From positions 1-64,000 of the forward strand of contig NZ_RKKU01000007.1 of the NCBI RefSeq assembly GCF_003797945.1: a DNA stretch of 64,000 nucleotides, in the 5' to 3' direction. The stretch is from Pseudomonas neustonica (GTDB taxonomy: Bacteria > Pseudomonadota > Gammaproteobacteria > Pseudomonadales > Pseudomonadaceae). The notes below the pieces were generated by a model. The model did no database searches, had not been told where the DNA came from, and was given only the letters and a program-made list of their open reading frames with translations. This document shows, piece by piece, positions 7,198 to 16,625 of this stretch. Made by a program: the position numbers and the translations under genes. Numbering within the stretch: the first letter of the stretch is position 1; each line of letters begins with the position of its first letter.

Positions 7198-10182
7198 TTA
7201 TTCACTGCCCAAATGCAGTGCGGACGCTACGTGGCCGTCGCTCGCTTGTTCGGTGATGCTAACGTCTATCAGGTAAACGCGTTCGGGGTCCAGGCCGCCA
7301 GCGTCAACCAGATAGCTTTTTATTGCCGCGGCACGGCGCTGTGCCAGTTTGCGTAACATCAGGTTGCTGTGACTCCACAGGTCCAGCAACGCCTGTTCCA
7401 TTTTTGCCGCGCGTTCCTCCTGGTTGAGTTGGCTCCATTCCTCCGGGGGCTGTTGTTTCAGGCGGGCGCGATAGATGCCTTCAAGCAGAGCAGGCTTATC
7501 TTCATCGTCGACCTCTATCAGCTCGCGAGAGGCGGGTACTTGTTCGCCCATGGCTTGTAGTGATTTGAACTGAAGTCGCTGGTATTCGCGGGCGAGGCGC
7601 TCGCTTGCCAGTTGCGGGCCGTCTACTGCTGCCGAGCTTATGCCCTCTACCTCCAGGGTGAGAGCCGGGCGCTGTTGCAGCGCGCTCGCCAGCGTTGTCA
7701 GTGTGCCTTCTGCGTCACGGCCAAGGGTCTCTCTACCCGCAGTGAAGCTGACTTCGCTCAGGTCTTGCTCGTTGCCGCCAACGAGGCCGGCAATAAACTT
7801 GAAGGGTGCCTGTGCGGCTCTGCCCACCAGATTGCGCAGCGTTTGCCAGATAATGGGCATGACGCTGAATTGCGGATCTTCTAGGTTGCCGGCTACCGGC
7901 AGTTGAATATCGATATTGCCTTTGCTGTCTTTAAGTAGGGCGATGGCCAAACGTACCGGTAGATCCACGGCATCCGGACTATCGACCTTTTCACCGAGCT
8001 GCAGCCCTTCCAGCAGCACCTTGTTTTCGGCATTCAGTTGGCCTTGCTCAATCCGGTAGTGCAGATCCAGGTTTAGTCTGCCTTTGCGAATGCGATAGCC
8101 AGCAAATTTGCCGGAATAGGGCGTGAGTGTGGTCAGCTCTACGTTGCGAAAGCTGGTCGCTATATCGAGGCTGTTGAGTGGGTCAAAGGGGGTCAGGCTA
8201 CCTTTGATGCTGACCGGTGCGTAGCGGTCAATCTTGCCGGTCACGTTTACGCTGGCAGGTTTTGTACTCTGGTTATCCAAAGTGCCAATGTCGCCGTTGA
8301 GCTGGCCGATAGCTGCCGAGAAATCCGGCTGCAAACTGAAGTCGGCAAAATTGGCAGAGCCATCAGCAATGGTGACGCCACCAATACGAATAGCCATCGG
8401 AGCGCTGCTGCTTTGTTTCTGACTGGTGCCGGGTTGCTCAACGAGCAGGCCACTGAAGTTGGTGGTCAGGTTTTCGTTGATAATGAAACGGACATAGGGC
8501 TGCTGCAGCGCTACCTTATTGATTGTCAGTCTGTTGCCCTGATAATCGATGCTGCTGAGCTCAAGCTGTTGCCATTTCAGCAGGTCGCGCTCGCGCTCGG
8601 CATCAATGATGTGCAATTGGCTGACCTGTGCATCTCCGCTTACTTCAAGCGCTAGTGGTTCAAGTCCGTTTAAATTGATGTTGAGGTCGCTGTTGGCTAG
8701 TCCGCTGCGCAGCTGGATGCGCACCAGTGGCTCGAAATAGGGTCGAGCCAGTCGCAGGTCTATATTGCGCGTACTGGCTTTCAGAGTGGCACTCAGAGGC
8801 TTTAACTGTACCTGTCCGCTAGCGGATAGCTGCCCGTTGTTGTTGAGGCCGGTGGTCAGCTGCACGGAGAAGGGGGTGGTGCCAAGGCTATCGAACTGAC
8901 TGATGCTGATATCGAGCGGGCCTACCTCCAAGGCAACTGGCTTACTTGGTACCCGATCAACCAGGTGTAGTTGGCTACCGTCCAGTGTCGCGTCCTTCAG
9001 TTGCACTCGCCATGGCGGGCTCTGAGTTGCAGGCGTCTGGGCTGCGGTAGCGGGGCTGGGCGCAGGATTGGCGACTTGCTGGGTGCTGTCTGTGACGTCA
9101 GCCGCTTGCGTTTGTCTGGTGCTCTGCTGGCTGGGCTCGGGTGTGCTCGTTTCCGCCTGGTTGGCGCTCGCTTGGGGTTTGCTGTCCAGTAGTGCCAGTA
9201 AGTCTATTGTTCCGTTTTGTTCGCGGGCGGCCCAAGCTTCCAGTTCACTGCTGTGCAGCTGACCAATAACGACCTCACGCTTGGCCAGGTTTAGCGCGCT
9301 GTCGCTGACGGCGAGGCTGGGCAGGCGCAGACGCGGTTTACCGTTGGCGTCGATACTGAGGGTGGTTAGCGCCAACTGCGCATTCTGTAATCTAAAGTCA
9401 GTTTGCTCTGAGAGGTCCAATTGATACTCGGTGCTCGCACTGAGCGCGCCGCTGTCGAGGTCCAGGTCGAACTGGTCACGAATATAGGGCCATAAGGTAC
9501 TCAGTTGCGCATCCTGAATACTGAGGCTGCCGCTGGATGTGATGTTGGGAGCCAGGGTGGCGTTGCCTTGCCAGGCCAGGCGAGCACCGTTAGGGCCGCT
9601 GGCATTTAGCGTGATGGCGGTGGTTTCATCGGGCCTGGTGCTCAGGTTCTTGAGCTCCAGCGACAGGTCGTCATAGGCAAACTCGACTGCGGTTTGTGTG
9701 CGCTCGTCGATAAAATGCAGACTGTTTTTATTGAGCGCAACGCGGTCGATGCGCAGCGGGAAAAGGGTTTGGCTGGTATCGTCGCTAGCCGCCGCGTCCG
9801 CCTCAGGCAGGTTGAACAGCTTTGCCAGGTTGAGCGTGCCATCTTTGGCAAAGTGAACCTCGCCGTGCGCAGCATCCAGTTCAACGTCGGCCAAGTGCAG
9901 GGCCCCGGTCCACAGGCTATCGAGCTCGGCGTTCACGTAAAGTCGCTGAAAGGAGATATCTGGAGCGTCAGGGTCGCCGATCTGCAGATCCCAGAGCGTG
10001 GCTTGCATGCTGAAAGGATTGAACTCGACCCTGCCCAGTTGCGCAGGCACTGTCGCCAGCCTGGACAGTTGGCTATTGATGGTATGCAGCGCTATGGCTG
10101 GGACTAGCAGAAACCCTGCTGTTGTGTAGATAAAGCTGGCGATCAGTAGTCCGACCGCAAGGCTTTTCTTGCGTATACGCAT
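7198..10182 (-). CDS. DUF748 (AsmA-like) envelope protein
   Basis: A 994-residue protein with an N-terminal signal anchor (hydrophobic residues about 8-28) and a long, beta-rich periplasmic body of the DUF748 type, related to AsmA/YhdP-like proteins proposed to bridge the inner and outer membranes and carry lipids. The opening FNPFSMQATLWDLQIGDP is typical of the family. A low-complexity linker rich in Q, T, P and A lies at about residues 331-391. The last about 150 residues are helical and charged, with EQRAAAIKSYLVDAG-like sequence resembling the end of OmpA/DUF748 proteins. The gene is monocistronic and convergent with nothing close. The lipid-transport role is inferred from the family. 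Confidence 0.8.
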   Translation of the reverse strand: MRIRKKSLAVGLLIASFIYTTAGFLLVPAIALHTINSQLSRLATVPAQLGRVEFNPFSMQATLWDLQIGDPDAPDISFQRLYVNAELDSLWTGALHLADVELDAAHGEVHFAKDGTLNLAKLFNLPEADAAASDDTSQTLFPLRIDRVALNKNSLHFIDERTQTAVEFAYDDLSLELKNLSTRPDETTAITLNASGPNGARLAWQGNATLAPNITSSGSLSIQDAQLSTLWPYIRDQFDLDLDSGALSASTEYQLDLSEQTDFRLQNAQLALTTLSIDANGKPRLRLPSLAVSDSALNLAKREVVIGQLHSSELEAWAAREQNGTIDLLALLDSKPQASANQAETSTPEPSQQSTRQTQAADVTDSTQQVANPAPSPATAAQTPATQSPPWRVQLKDATLDGSQLHLVDRVPSKPVALEVGPLDISISQFDSLGTTPFSVQLTTGLNNNGQLSASGQVQLKPLSATLKASTRNIDLRLARPYFEPLVRIQLRSGLANSDLNINLNGLEPLALEVSGDAQVSQLHIIDAERERDLLKWQQLELSSIDYQGNRLTINKVALQQPYVRFIINENLTTNFSGLLVEQPGTSQKQSSSAPMAIRIGGVTIADGSANFADFSLQPDFSAAIGQLNGDIGTLDNQSTKPASVNVTGKIDRYAPVSIKGSLTPFDPLNSLDIATSFRNVELTTLTPYSGKFAGYRIRKGRLNLDLHYRIEQGQLNAENKVLLEGLQLGEKVDSPDAVDLPVRLAIALLKDSKGNIDIQLPVAGNLEDPQFSVMPIIWQTLRNLVGRAAQAPFKFIAGLVGGNEQDLSEVSFTAGRETLGRDAEGTLTTLASALQQRPALTLEVEGISSAAVDGPQLASERLAREYQRLQFKSLQAMGEQVPASRELIEVDDEDKPALLEGIYRARLKQQPPEEWSQLNQEERAAKMEQALLDLWSHSNLMLRKLAQRRAAAIKSYLVDAGGLDPERVYLIDVSITEQASDGHVASALHLGSE

Positions 10183-10250
10183 GAGCTAGCCGTCTCGGAT
10201 GCAATAAGTAGGGAGATTATGGCACGTGAAGGCCGGTTCTGCGGCCCATG

Positions 10251-10305
10251 TCAGGCAAATATCAAGGCTGTTGCGACCTACACGGTCGTGCTTTGATATA
10301 CCTGA
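10251..10305. repeat. Long imperfect dyad upstream of the amidohydrolase gene
   Basis: TCAGG (10251), ATATCAA (10259) and CGACC (10274) are mirrored by GGTCG (10284), TTGATAT (10293) and CCTGA (10301), around a 5-base centre (TACAC). In RNA this would fold into a three-segment hairpin with internal loops. It lies 38 bases before the chosen start codon and has no T-run, so it is not a typical terminator. It could be an operator or a leader structure. Confidence 0.6.
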
Positions 10306-10342
10306 AAGCCCTTACAATGGTTCTATAAAAATAAATAAGCGA

Positions 10343-12040
10343 ATGACCATGCAGATAAAAAGATCGGGGGCAGTAGCTCTCCTGGCGCTGTGTTTATTGG
10401 GTGTTTTGGGGTTTGTATGGCCTCACTCTGGCAACGATATGATTTTCTTCGGCGGCCCCATCCTGACTGTTAATGCGAGCAACGAGGTCGTTGAGGCGCT
10501 GGCGGTGCGTGATGGCATTATCGTTGCTGTCGGCAGTCTGGATGAGGTCATGGGCGTCCGGTCCGCAGACACGCAACTTGTCGATCTGCAGGGCAGAGCC
10601 TTGATGCCGGGGTTTGTTGCGGCTCATGAGCATCCCACGTTAACCGCTGTATTCAATGGCGCGCATGACCTGTCGGGATTCAGTTACAAGCATAATGCTG
10701 AGGTATGGGCGGCGTTGCGTGAGGCGATTGCGGCTACACCCAAAGGCGACTGGGTGTATGCCGGCGGCATTGATGCGATTCTGACGCCTGATCTGCAGGT
10801 GCCCATGCGCGAAGCGCTGGATCAGTTGGCGCCGGACAATCCGGTGCTGCTGATTTCGCAGACGCTGCATTCGGCCTGGGCCAATTCTGCCGCCTTTGCC
10901 GCAGCGGGCGTGACCCGCGATACGCCTGATCCGGGTAAAGGGTCGTATTACGAGCGTGATGCTAACGGCGATTTCACGGGCTTCATCGCTGAAACACGTG
11001 CAATGCAGCCCTTTGTCACAGGCCTGCGCTCGCCGTTGCGGCTGCTTGGGCGTTATACCGATACCCTGGACGGATATCTTGCCGAAGGTTTCACCTCGGT
11101 CGCCTCGCTAGGCTACAACGTGCCGCCTTTGCTGGCTCGGTTTGCCGCTTCGCGACACCTTCAGCCGCGCATCCGGCAGTTCTTTTATCTGGTTGAGAGT
11201 GAGCTCGATTACCTGCCGGATTTGCCAGATACGCGTAACCCGTTTTTTCGTGTGCTTGGCGTCAAACTGTGGCACGACGGTTCACCTTATACCGGCAGCA
11301 TGTTCACCTCGGCACCTTACCTTGATAGTCGGTTGGGCCGCACATTGGGTATTGAAGCGGGCAGTCACGGTGCGGCGATGATTGCCGAGCAAGAGCTGAT
11401 CGAAAAAATCCAGGGATACCGTTCACAGGGCTGGCAGGTAGCGATCCACAGTCAGGGCGATGAATCTAATCGTCAGGTGGCTAAGGCCATCCTGGCGGCA
11501 GGTCAGCCCGGTTCCGGCGACGCCCTTATCCGGCTGGAGCATGCTGTGCTGTTACCGGCGGATTTGATGCCGGCGCTGGCGGAGCAGGGCGTGACGGTCA
11601 GTTTTCACATTAACCATATTCGCTATTACGGCGATGCTCTGGCGGAATCGATCATCGGCCGCTGGGCGGCGCAGCAGGTATTGCCAATACGCACCGCAGT
11701 GGATCTGGATATGCAGCCATCGCTGCACGCAGACAGCCCTATGTTTCCGGCCGATGGATTTAGCCTGATGCAGACGGCCATCACTCGCAGAACCGATAGT
11801 GGTCGGGTCTTGAATGCCGATCAATCCATCGATGTTCGCCACGCGCTGCGTGCGATGACCGTCAACGCGGCCTACCAGCTCGGCATTGATCGTCAGGCGG
11901 GCAGTCTGGAGGTAGGCAAGTGGGCTGACCTGCAGGTTGTGACAGAGAGCCCGTACGAGGTTGACGCGCAAAAGCTGAACCGCGTGCAGACCGAGCAGGT
12001 GTATGTGTCTGGCCGGTTGGAATTTAATCAAGCACAGTAG
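10343..12040 (+). CDS. Amidohydrolase, YtcJ-like, membrane-anchored or exported
   Basis: Metal-dependent hydrolase of the amidohydrolase-3 group. The N-terminus MTMQIKRSGAVALLALCLLG is a signal peptide or anchor (the next residues are periplasmic in character). The beta-sandwich segment VEALAVRDGIIVAVG follows, and the barrel runs from ALMPGFVAAHEHPT through LHADSPMFPADGF to LEVGKWADLQVV, the typical closing strand. About 565 residues from the ATG at 10343; ATG 10349 is equally possible and neither has a strong ribosome site. The usual metal motif H-x-H appears as H-E-H. Substrate unknown; relatives act on N-substituted or cyclic amides. Alone in its transcription unit. Confidence 0.78.
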   Translation: MTMQIKRSGAVALLALCLLGVLGFVWPHSGNDMIFFGGPILTVNASNEVVEALAVRDGIIVAVGSLDEVMGVRSADTQLVDLQGRALMPGFVAAHEHPTLTAVFNGAHDLSGFSYKHNAEVWAALREAIAATPKGDWVYAGGIDAILTPDLQVPMREALDQLAPDNPVLLISQTLHSAWANSAAFAAAGVTRDTPDPGKGSYYERDANGDFTGFIAETRAMQPFVTGLRSPLRLLGRYTDTLDGYLAEGFTSVASLGYNVPPLLARFAASRHLQPRIRQFFYLVESELDYLPDLPDTRNPFFRVLGVKLWHDGSPYTGSMFTSAPYLDSRLGRTLGIEAGSHGAAMIAEQELIEKIQGYRSQGWQVAIHSQGDESNRQVAKAILAAGQPGSGDALIRLEHAVLLPADLMPALAEQGVTVSFHINHIRYYGDALAESIIGRWAAQQVLPIRTAVDLDMQPSLHADSPMFPADGFSLMQTAITRRTDSGRVLNADQSIDVRHALRAMTVNAAYQLGIDRQAGSLEVGKWADLQVVTESPYEVDAQKLNRVQTEQVYVSGRLEFNQAQ

Positions 12041-12050
12041 TACTGACGTA

Positions 12051-12086
12051 AAAAGCCCCTGCTCACCAAAGGCGGGCAGGGGCTTT
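12051..12086. terminator. Bidirectional terminator between the amidohydrolase gene and ychF
   Basis: A 12-bp stem AAAAGCCCCTGC/GCAGGGGCTTTT with a 12-base loop gives T-runs on both strands. It separates two convergent genes. Confidence 0.92.
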
Positions 12087-12105
12087 TCATGACAATCGCA
12101 ACGCC

Positions 12106-13206
12106 TTAGACGTTGAAACGGAAGTGTATTACATCACCATCCTTGACGATGTATTCCTTACCTTCCAGGCGCCATTTTCCTGCTTCCTTGGCACCACTTT
12201 CGCCGTTGTATTGAATAAAGTCTTCGTAGGCGGTGACCTCGGCGCGGATAAAGCCTTTTTCAAAGTCGCTGTGAATCACGCCCGCAGCTTGTGGGGCTGT
12301 GGCGCCAATTTTTACCGTCCAGGCGCGTACTTCCTTAACGCCAGCGGTGAAGTAGGTCTGCAGGCCCAGTAGCTCGTAGCCCGCGCGAATGACGCGGTTC
12401 AGGCCAGGCTCTTCCATCCCCATGGTCTCAAGAAACATCTGCTTTTCTTCGTCGTCATCCAGTTCGGCGATTTCGGCTTCGATCTTGTTGCAGACCGGCA
12501 CGACAATAGCGCCTTCTTCGGCAGCGATGGCCTTCACTACATCGAGTAGCGGGTTATCTTCAAAACCTTCTTCGGAGACGTTGGCGATGTACATGACCGG
12601 CTTGATGGTCAGTAGGTGGAATTGGCGCGCAGTGGCACGTTCTTCCGGGCTGAAGTCTTTCAGCAGGGTGCGCGCAGGCTTGCCTTCGCTAAAATGCGGA
12701 ATCAGCTTTTCCAGCAGGGCTTTCTGGGCAATCGCCTCCTTGTCGCCGCCTTTGGCATTGCGGCTTACCCGGTATAACTGCTTCTCGCAGCTGTCGAGGT
12801 CGGCGAAGATCAGTTCCAGGTCGATAATCTCGATATCGCGCTTGGGATCAACACTGTTGGCGACGTGAATGACGTTCTCATCTTCGAAGCAGCGCACTAC
12901 GTGGGCGATAGCATCGGTCTCGCGGATGTTGGCAAGAAACTTGTTACCCAGGCCTTCACCCTTGGAGGCGCCTTCGACCAAGCCGGCGATGTCCACAAAT
13001 TCCATGGTCGTTGGCAACACTTTCTGCGGCTTGACGATGTCGGCCAGCGCATCCAGGCGTGGGTCGGGCATCGGCACGATGCCGCTGTTCGGCTCAATGG
13101 TGCAGAAAGGGAAGTTTTCTGCCGCGATGCCGGATTTGGTCAACGCATTGAACAGGGTGGATTTGCCAACGTTGGGCAGACCGACAATACCGCAATTGAA
13201 ACCCAT
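12106..13206 (-). CDS. ychF: Ribosome-binding ATPase YchF (OLA1 family)
   Basis: A universally conserved P-loop NTPase that binds the ribosome and prefers ATP to GTP. The Walker A motif GLPNVGKST is at residues 9-17 and the [10 protein letters not shown] switch region around 72. The G4 motif reads NKIE instead of NKxD, which explains the ATP preference. A coiled-coil insertion lies in the middle, and the C-terminal TGS domain begins near LQTYFTAG. 366 residues is standard. It sits 38 bases after pth on the same strand, as in other pseudomonads. Confidence 0.96.
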   Translation of the reverse strand: MGFNCGIVGLPNVGKSTLFNALTKSGIAAENFPFCTIEPNSGIVPMPDPRLDALADIVKPQKVLPTTMEFVDIAGLVEGASKGEGLGNKFLANIRETDAIAHVVRCFEDENVIHVANSVDPKRDIEIIDLELIFADLDSCEKQLYRVSRNAKGGDKEAIAQKALLEKLIPHFSEGKPARTLLKDFSPEERATARQFHLLTIKPVMYIANVSEEGFEDNPLLDVVKAIAAEEGAIVVPVCNKIEAEIAELDDDEEKQMFLETMGMEEPGLNRVIRAGYELLGLQTYFTAGVKEVRAWTVKIGATAPQAAGVIHSDFEKGFIRAEVTAYEDFIQYNGESGAKEAGKWRLEGKEYIVKDGDVIHFRFNV

Positions 13207-13244
13207 AGTGATGTCCTTTGCCGTGTGTGGCGGCGCAAATTGAT

Positions 13245-13832
13245 TCAGGCTTTAAAGCTGTGCAGGCGTTGCATGACGGCTGACCACTGTCCCTGGCTGA
13301 TGCCGGGTAGTTCGCGGATGGCTTCGTCGATGCAAGCGTCGAGTGCTTCCTGTTCGGCTTTGGGCGCGCGGCCCAGTACAAAGCCGGTCACCTGCGAGCT
13401 GTGGCCAGGATGGCCAATACCCAAGCGCAGGCGGTAAAAAGTATTCTGATTGCCCAATTGAGCAATGATGTCCCGCAAGCCGTTGTGTCCGCCATGACCG
13501 CCGCCCTTTTTGCACTTGACCACGCCAGGCGGTAGATCAAGCTCATCATGGGCTACCAGAATTTCTTCCGGCGTAATGCGATAGAAACCAGCCAGCGCGG
13601 CAACAGCTTGCCCACTGCGGTTCATAAAGGTGGTGGGGATCAACAGGCGAATATCCTGACCATCAATTGTCAGGCGGCCGGTAAGGCCAAAAAACTTGCT
13701 TTCAGCACGCAGGCCGACGTTATGCCGGTCAGCCAGGCGCTCAATAAAAAGGGCGCCAGCGTTGTGGCGGGTCAGGTCATATTCAGGACCGGGATTTCCC
13801 AGTCCTACGATTAACTTGATTCCCTGCGTCAC
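13245..13832 (-). CDS. pth: Peptidyl-tRNA hydrolase
   Basis: Cleaves peptidyl-tRNA released from stalled ribosomes and recycles the tRNA. The conserved N-terminus [20 protein letters not shown] includes the substrate-binding Asn and catalytic His. [16 protein letters not shown] (catalytic Asp) and [13 protein letters not shown] are all present. I choose GTG at 13832 (GAGAGG 9 bases before it), giving 195 residues, the family length; a longer frame back to 13919 would run into the end of rplY and add about 29 non-conserved residues. Located between rplY and ychF. Confidence 0.95.
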   Translation of the reverse strand: MTQGIKLIVGLGNPGPEYDLTRHNAGALFIERLADRHNVGLRAESKFFGLTGRLTIDGQDIRLLIPTTFMNRSGQAVAALAGFYRITPEEILVAHDELDLPPGVVKCKKGGGHGGHNGLRDIIAQLGNQNTFYRLRLGIGHPGHSSQVTGFVLGRAPKAEQEALDACIDEAIRELPGISQGQWSAVMQRLHSFKA

Positions 13833-13863
13833 AACGGGCGCCCCTCTCGAGTCAGGCGGGAGT

Positions 13864-14505
13864 TTACTCCGCAGACTCCTCACCTTCGTCAGCTGCTGGA
13901 GCATCTTCTTCAGCTTCAACGGCTACGCGAGCTGCGTGCACGTTGGCGACTGGAAGATCGTGATCAGCGCCTTGGGCCAGAGCAGGAATGCTCACGCCTT
14001 TTGGCAGCTTCAGGCTGGACAAGTGAACGATATCGCCCAGATCGACTTCAGCCATGTCCACTTCAATGAACTCTGGCAGGTCTTTCGGCAGGCAGTTAAC
14101 TTCAACGTCGGTCATGGTGTGAGAGATCACGCCACCGCTTTTCTTGACGCCGACACAAGTGTCTTCGTTCAGGAAGTGCAGGGGAACGTGAACAGTCACT
14201 TCGTGACCAGCTACCACGCGCAGGAAGTCAGCATGCATAACCATCGGCTTGGCGGGGTGACGCTGCAGAGCTTTCAGCAGTACGTCTTCTTTTTTGCCGT
14301 CAACTGACAGCTTGATGACGTGGGAGTAGAAAGCTTCGTTTTCCAGTGCTTTGTTCAGCTCGCGAGCAGCGATAGAGATGCTCTGCGGCTCTTTGTTGCC
14401 ACCGTAAACGATAGCGGGCACCAGTGCATCGTTACGACGCAGGCGGCGGCTCGCACCTTTCCCCAGGTCGTTACGGGTATTCGCATTCAGAGAGAAGTCG
14501 ACCAT
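13864..14505 (-). CDS. rplY: 50S ribosomal protein bL25, long (CTC-type) form
   Basis: Binds 5S rRNA in the large subunit. The N-terminal L25 domain (about residues 1-92) begins with [20 protein letters not shown]. The C-terminal CTC beta domain continues to about 185, followed by an acidic tail ([15 protein letters not shown]). The 213-residue two-domain form is the one found in pseudomonads, unlike the short E. coli L25. AAGGAGA lies 6-8 bases before the ATG. The leader carries a hairpin that may be a regulatory element. Confidence 0.96.
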   Translation of the reverse strand: MVDFSLNANTRNDLGKGASRRLRRNDALVPAIVYGGNKEPQSISIAARELNKALENEAFYSHVIKLSVDGKKEDVLLKALQRHPAKPMVMHADFLRVVAGHEVTVHVPLHFLNEDTCVGVKKSGGVISHTMTDVEVNCLPKDLPEFIEVDMAEVDLGDIVHLSSLKLPKGVSIPALAQGADHDLPVANVHAARVAVEAEEDAPAADEGEESAE

Positions 14506-14520
14506 AAGTAGTCTCCTTGC

Positions 14521-14557
14521 AAAAACATCCGGGCACTTGCGACCAGTGCGTCGGATG
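14521..14557 (-). promoter_or_regulatory. Hairpin in the rplY leader, possible L25 autoregulatory element
   Basis: On the minus strand CATCCG/CGGATG (outer) and CACT/AGTG (inner) pair around a 7-base loop. A TTTTT run follows directly, then the rplY ribosome site 2 bases later. It could act as an attenuator or as a binding site for L25, which represses its own synthesis in E. coli. The L25-binding role is inference. Confidence 0.5.
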
Positions 14558-14564
14558 ATTGATG

Positions 14565-14588
14565 AAAAACCCGAGCTTATGCCCGGGT
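14565..14588 (-). terminator. Terminator-like hairpin between prs and rplY
   Basis: On the minus strand ACCCGGGC-ATAA-GCTCGGGT (8-bp stem with one G-U pair) is followed by TTTTTC, 22 bases after the prs stop codon. It would separate prs from rplY or reduce read-through. Confidence 0.7.
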
Positions 14589-14610
14589 CGTTAAATCAGC
14601 GTCTTGTTCC

Positions 14611-15552
14611 TTAACGGAACATGGCGCTGATGGATTCTTCGTTGCTGATACGACGCATCGCTTCGGCAACAATGGGTGCCATATCCAATTGGCGGATACG
14701 ATCACAGGCAGCTGCCGCGGGAGACAAGGGGATAGTGTTGGTCACTACCAGTTGGTCCAGTACGGAGTTGCTGATGTTTTCGATTGCCTTGCCCGATAGA
14801 ATCGGGTGCGTGCAATAGGCAAATACTTGCGCCGCGCCGTGGTCTTTCAGAGCTTTTGCGGCATGGCACAGTGTGCCTGCAGTATCAACCATGTCGTCTA
14901 CCAGCACGCAGTTGCGACCTTCGATGTCACCGATGATATGCATCACTTCAGACTGGTTGGCCTTCGGTCGACGCTTATCGATGATCGCCAGGTCTACACC
15001 CAGGCTTTTTGCCACTGCACGGGCGCGCACAACGCCGCCGATGTCAGGGGAGACAATCATCAGATTGTCAAAACGTTGGTCCTGAATATCGTCAATCAGT
15101 ACCGGTGAACCGTAGATATTGTCGACCGGAATGTCGAAAAAACCCTGGATCTGGTCGGCGTGCAGGTCAACGGTCAGCAGGCGGTCAACGCCTACAGTGT
15201 CGAGCATGTCTGCTACGACCTTGGCGCTAATAGCGACACGGGCAGAGCGGGGGCGACGATCCTGGCGAGCGTAACCGAAGTAGGGAACGACAGCGGTGAT
15301 GCGTGAGGCGGATGAGCGACGCAGAGCGTCAGCCATAACCACCATTTCCATCAGGTTGTCGTTGGTCGGTGCGCAGGTTGGCTGCAGGATGAAGACGTCT
15401 TTGCCGCGCACATTCTCATTCAGTTCGACGTTAACTTCGCCGTCACTGAAGCGGCCAACAGTGGCATCGCCTAGAGGAATGTGTAGCTCACGCACGACGC
15501 GCCGTGCCAGATCGGGGTTGGCGTTCCCCGTGAATACCATCATCTTGGACAC
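14611..15552 (-). CDS. prs: Ribose-phosphate pyrophosphokinase
   Basis: Makes PRPP from ribose 5-phosphate and ATP for purine, pyrimidine, His, Trp and NAD synthesis. It shows the flexible-loop motif [10 protein letters not shown], the divalent-cation motif [17 protein letters not shown] and the PRPP-binding loop [12 protein letters not shown]. At 313 residues it has the class I length. Its leader, downstream of tRNA-Gln, contains an 8-bp inverted repeat at 15597-15635. Gene order lolB-ispE-tRNA-Gln-prs-rplY-pth-ychF is the pseudomonad standard. Confidence 0.97.
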   Translation of the reverse strand: MSKMMVFTGNANPDLARRVVRELHIPLGDATVGRFSDGEVNVELNENVRGKDVFILQPTCAPTNDNLMEMVVMADALRRSSASRITAVVPYFGYARQDRRPRSARVAISAKVVADMLDTVGVDRLLTVDLHADQIQGFFDIPVDNIYGSPVLIDDIQDQRFDNLMIVSPDIGGVVRARAVAKSLGVDLAIIDKRRPKANQSEVMHIIGDIEGRNCVLVDDMVDTAGTLCHAAKALKDHGAAQVFAYCTHPILSGKAIENISNSVLDQLVVTNTIPLSPAAAACDRIRQLDMAPIVAEAMRRISNEESISAMFR

Positions 15553-15596
15553 GCAGCATTACCTTTTTTGGGTAGTGGTCTTTGCGATTATGGATT

Positions 15597-15635
15597 CACG
15601 TCTGGAGTGCAGAAAGCATCAACCAGTCAGACGTG
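15597..15635. repeat. Inverted repeat in the prs leader
   Basis: CACGTCTG (15597-15604) and CAGACGTG (15628-15635) are perfect 8-base complements separated by 23 bases, about 45 bases upstream of prs. No T-run follows. It may be an operator or an RNA structure between tRNA-Gln and prs. Confidence 0.55.
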
Positions 15636-15669
15636 GATCACTCTGTCTTGATTGCTGCCGGAGAGAAAA

Positions 15670-15744
15670 TGGCAGGGGCGGCTGGATTCGAACCAACGCA
15701 TGGCAGGATCAAAACCTGCTGCCTTACCGCTTGGCTACGCCCCT
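15670..15744 (-). tRNA. tRNA-Gln (anticodon TTG)
   Basis: A 75-base cloverleaf with acceptor AGGGGCG/CGCCCCT, D-arm GCCAAGCGGTAAGGC, anticodon loop TTTTGAT, T-arm GGTTCGAATCC and encoded CCA. It lies between ispE and prs and is probably processed from their common transcript. Confidence 0.96.
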
Positions 15745-15779
15745 GTAACTATCCGGATGCACGGCTGCATCCTTAGTGC

Positions 15780-16625
15780 TTACTTGTTGATCAATTGATG
15801 TAACGGTGAAACGTTACAACCCTTGGCAACAAAGCTTCGCAGTGTGGCTGGCAACCGGGCGCGAACTTTATCAGCTTCGCGTTCATTTGGGAAGGCCCCA
15901 AATAAGCAACTGCCAGTTCCGGTCATCTTAGCCTCACAATAATTGTTTAGCAAGATCAACGTGTTACGAATTTCTGGGTAACGCGCTGCAACAACCGGTA
16001 AGCAGTCATTCCGACCGCCGACCTCACGGAAGGCCGCTAATGTAATGGGCGATGTGTCGCGCGTCAACCTCTGATCTGAAAAAATCTCTGCAGTACTGAC
16101 TGAATAGGGCGGAATAACCACCAGATACCAGGGTTCTTCCAGCTCTACCGGGGTTAGTTTTTCGCCCACGCCTTCCGCCCAGGCGGCCTTGCCGTGCACG
16201 AATACCGGCACGTCAGCGCCCAGGGCTATTCCGATAGCAGCCAACTGGTCGTCGTTTAGATTGCTTTCCCATAGACGATTTAGCCCTACCAGAGTGGTCG
16301 CAGCGTCAGAGCTGCCGCCGCCGATACCGCCACCCATGGGCAGGCGCTTCTCAAGCGTGATATCAGCGCCGAGTGATGTTCCTGTGGCGTTTTGCAGGCG
16401 TTTAGCGGCTTTGACGATCAGGTTGTCTTCTGGAGCGACGCCCGGCAGCTCGGTGTGCAAGTTTATCTGGCCGTCGTCGCGGCAACTAAAGTGCAGGGTG
16501 TCGCCATAGTCAACAAACTGAAACAGGGTCTGCAGGTTGTGGTAGCCGTCTGCGCGGCGCCCGGTTATATGCAGAAACAGGTTGAGTTTGGCTGGTGCCG
16601 GCAGGCTGAGTGTTGCTGTGTTCAT
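15780..16625 (-). CDS. ispE: 4-diphosphocytidyl-2-C-methyl-D-erythritol kinase
   Basis: A GHMP kinase that phosphorylates CDP-methylerythritol in the MEP pathway of isoprenoid precursor synthesis. [20 protein letters not shown] at the N-terminus holds the substrate lysine, [15 protein letters not shown] near residue 95 is the ATP-binding glycine loop, and [10 protein letters not shown] near residue 245 is the third GHMP motif. 281 residues, normal length. It overlaps lolB by 4 bases and is followed after 35 bases by tRNA-Gln. Confidence 0.95.
   Translation of the reverse strand: MNTATLSLPAPAKLNLFLHITGRRADGYHNLQTLFQFVDYGDTLHFSCRDDGQINLHTELPGVAPEDNLIVKAAKRLQNATGTSLGADITLEKRLPMGGGIGGGSSDAATTLVGLNRLWESNLNDDQLAAIGIALGADVPVFVHGKAAWAEGVGEKLTPVELEEPWYLVVIPPYSVSTAEIFSDQRLTRDTSPITLAAFREVGGRNDCLPVVAARYPEIRNTLILLNNYCEAKMTGTGSCLFGAFPNEREADKVRARLPATLRSFVAKGCNVSPLHQLINK

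Noticed and set aside
10293-10318. Promoter TTGATA...TACAAT before the amidohydrolase
   Set aside because: The spacer is only 14 bases, and the first box is part of the dyad.
10226-10342. N-terminal extension of the amidohydrolase from 10226
   Set aside because: It would run through the dyad and place 39 hydrophilic residues before the signal peptide.
13833-13919. N-terminal extension of pth
   Set aside because: Overlaps the rplY coding end and is not conserved; GTG 13832 has a good ribosome site.
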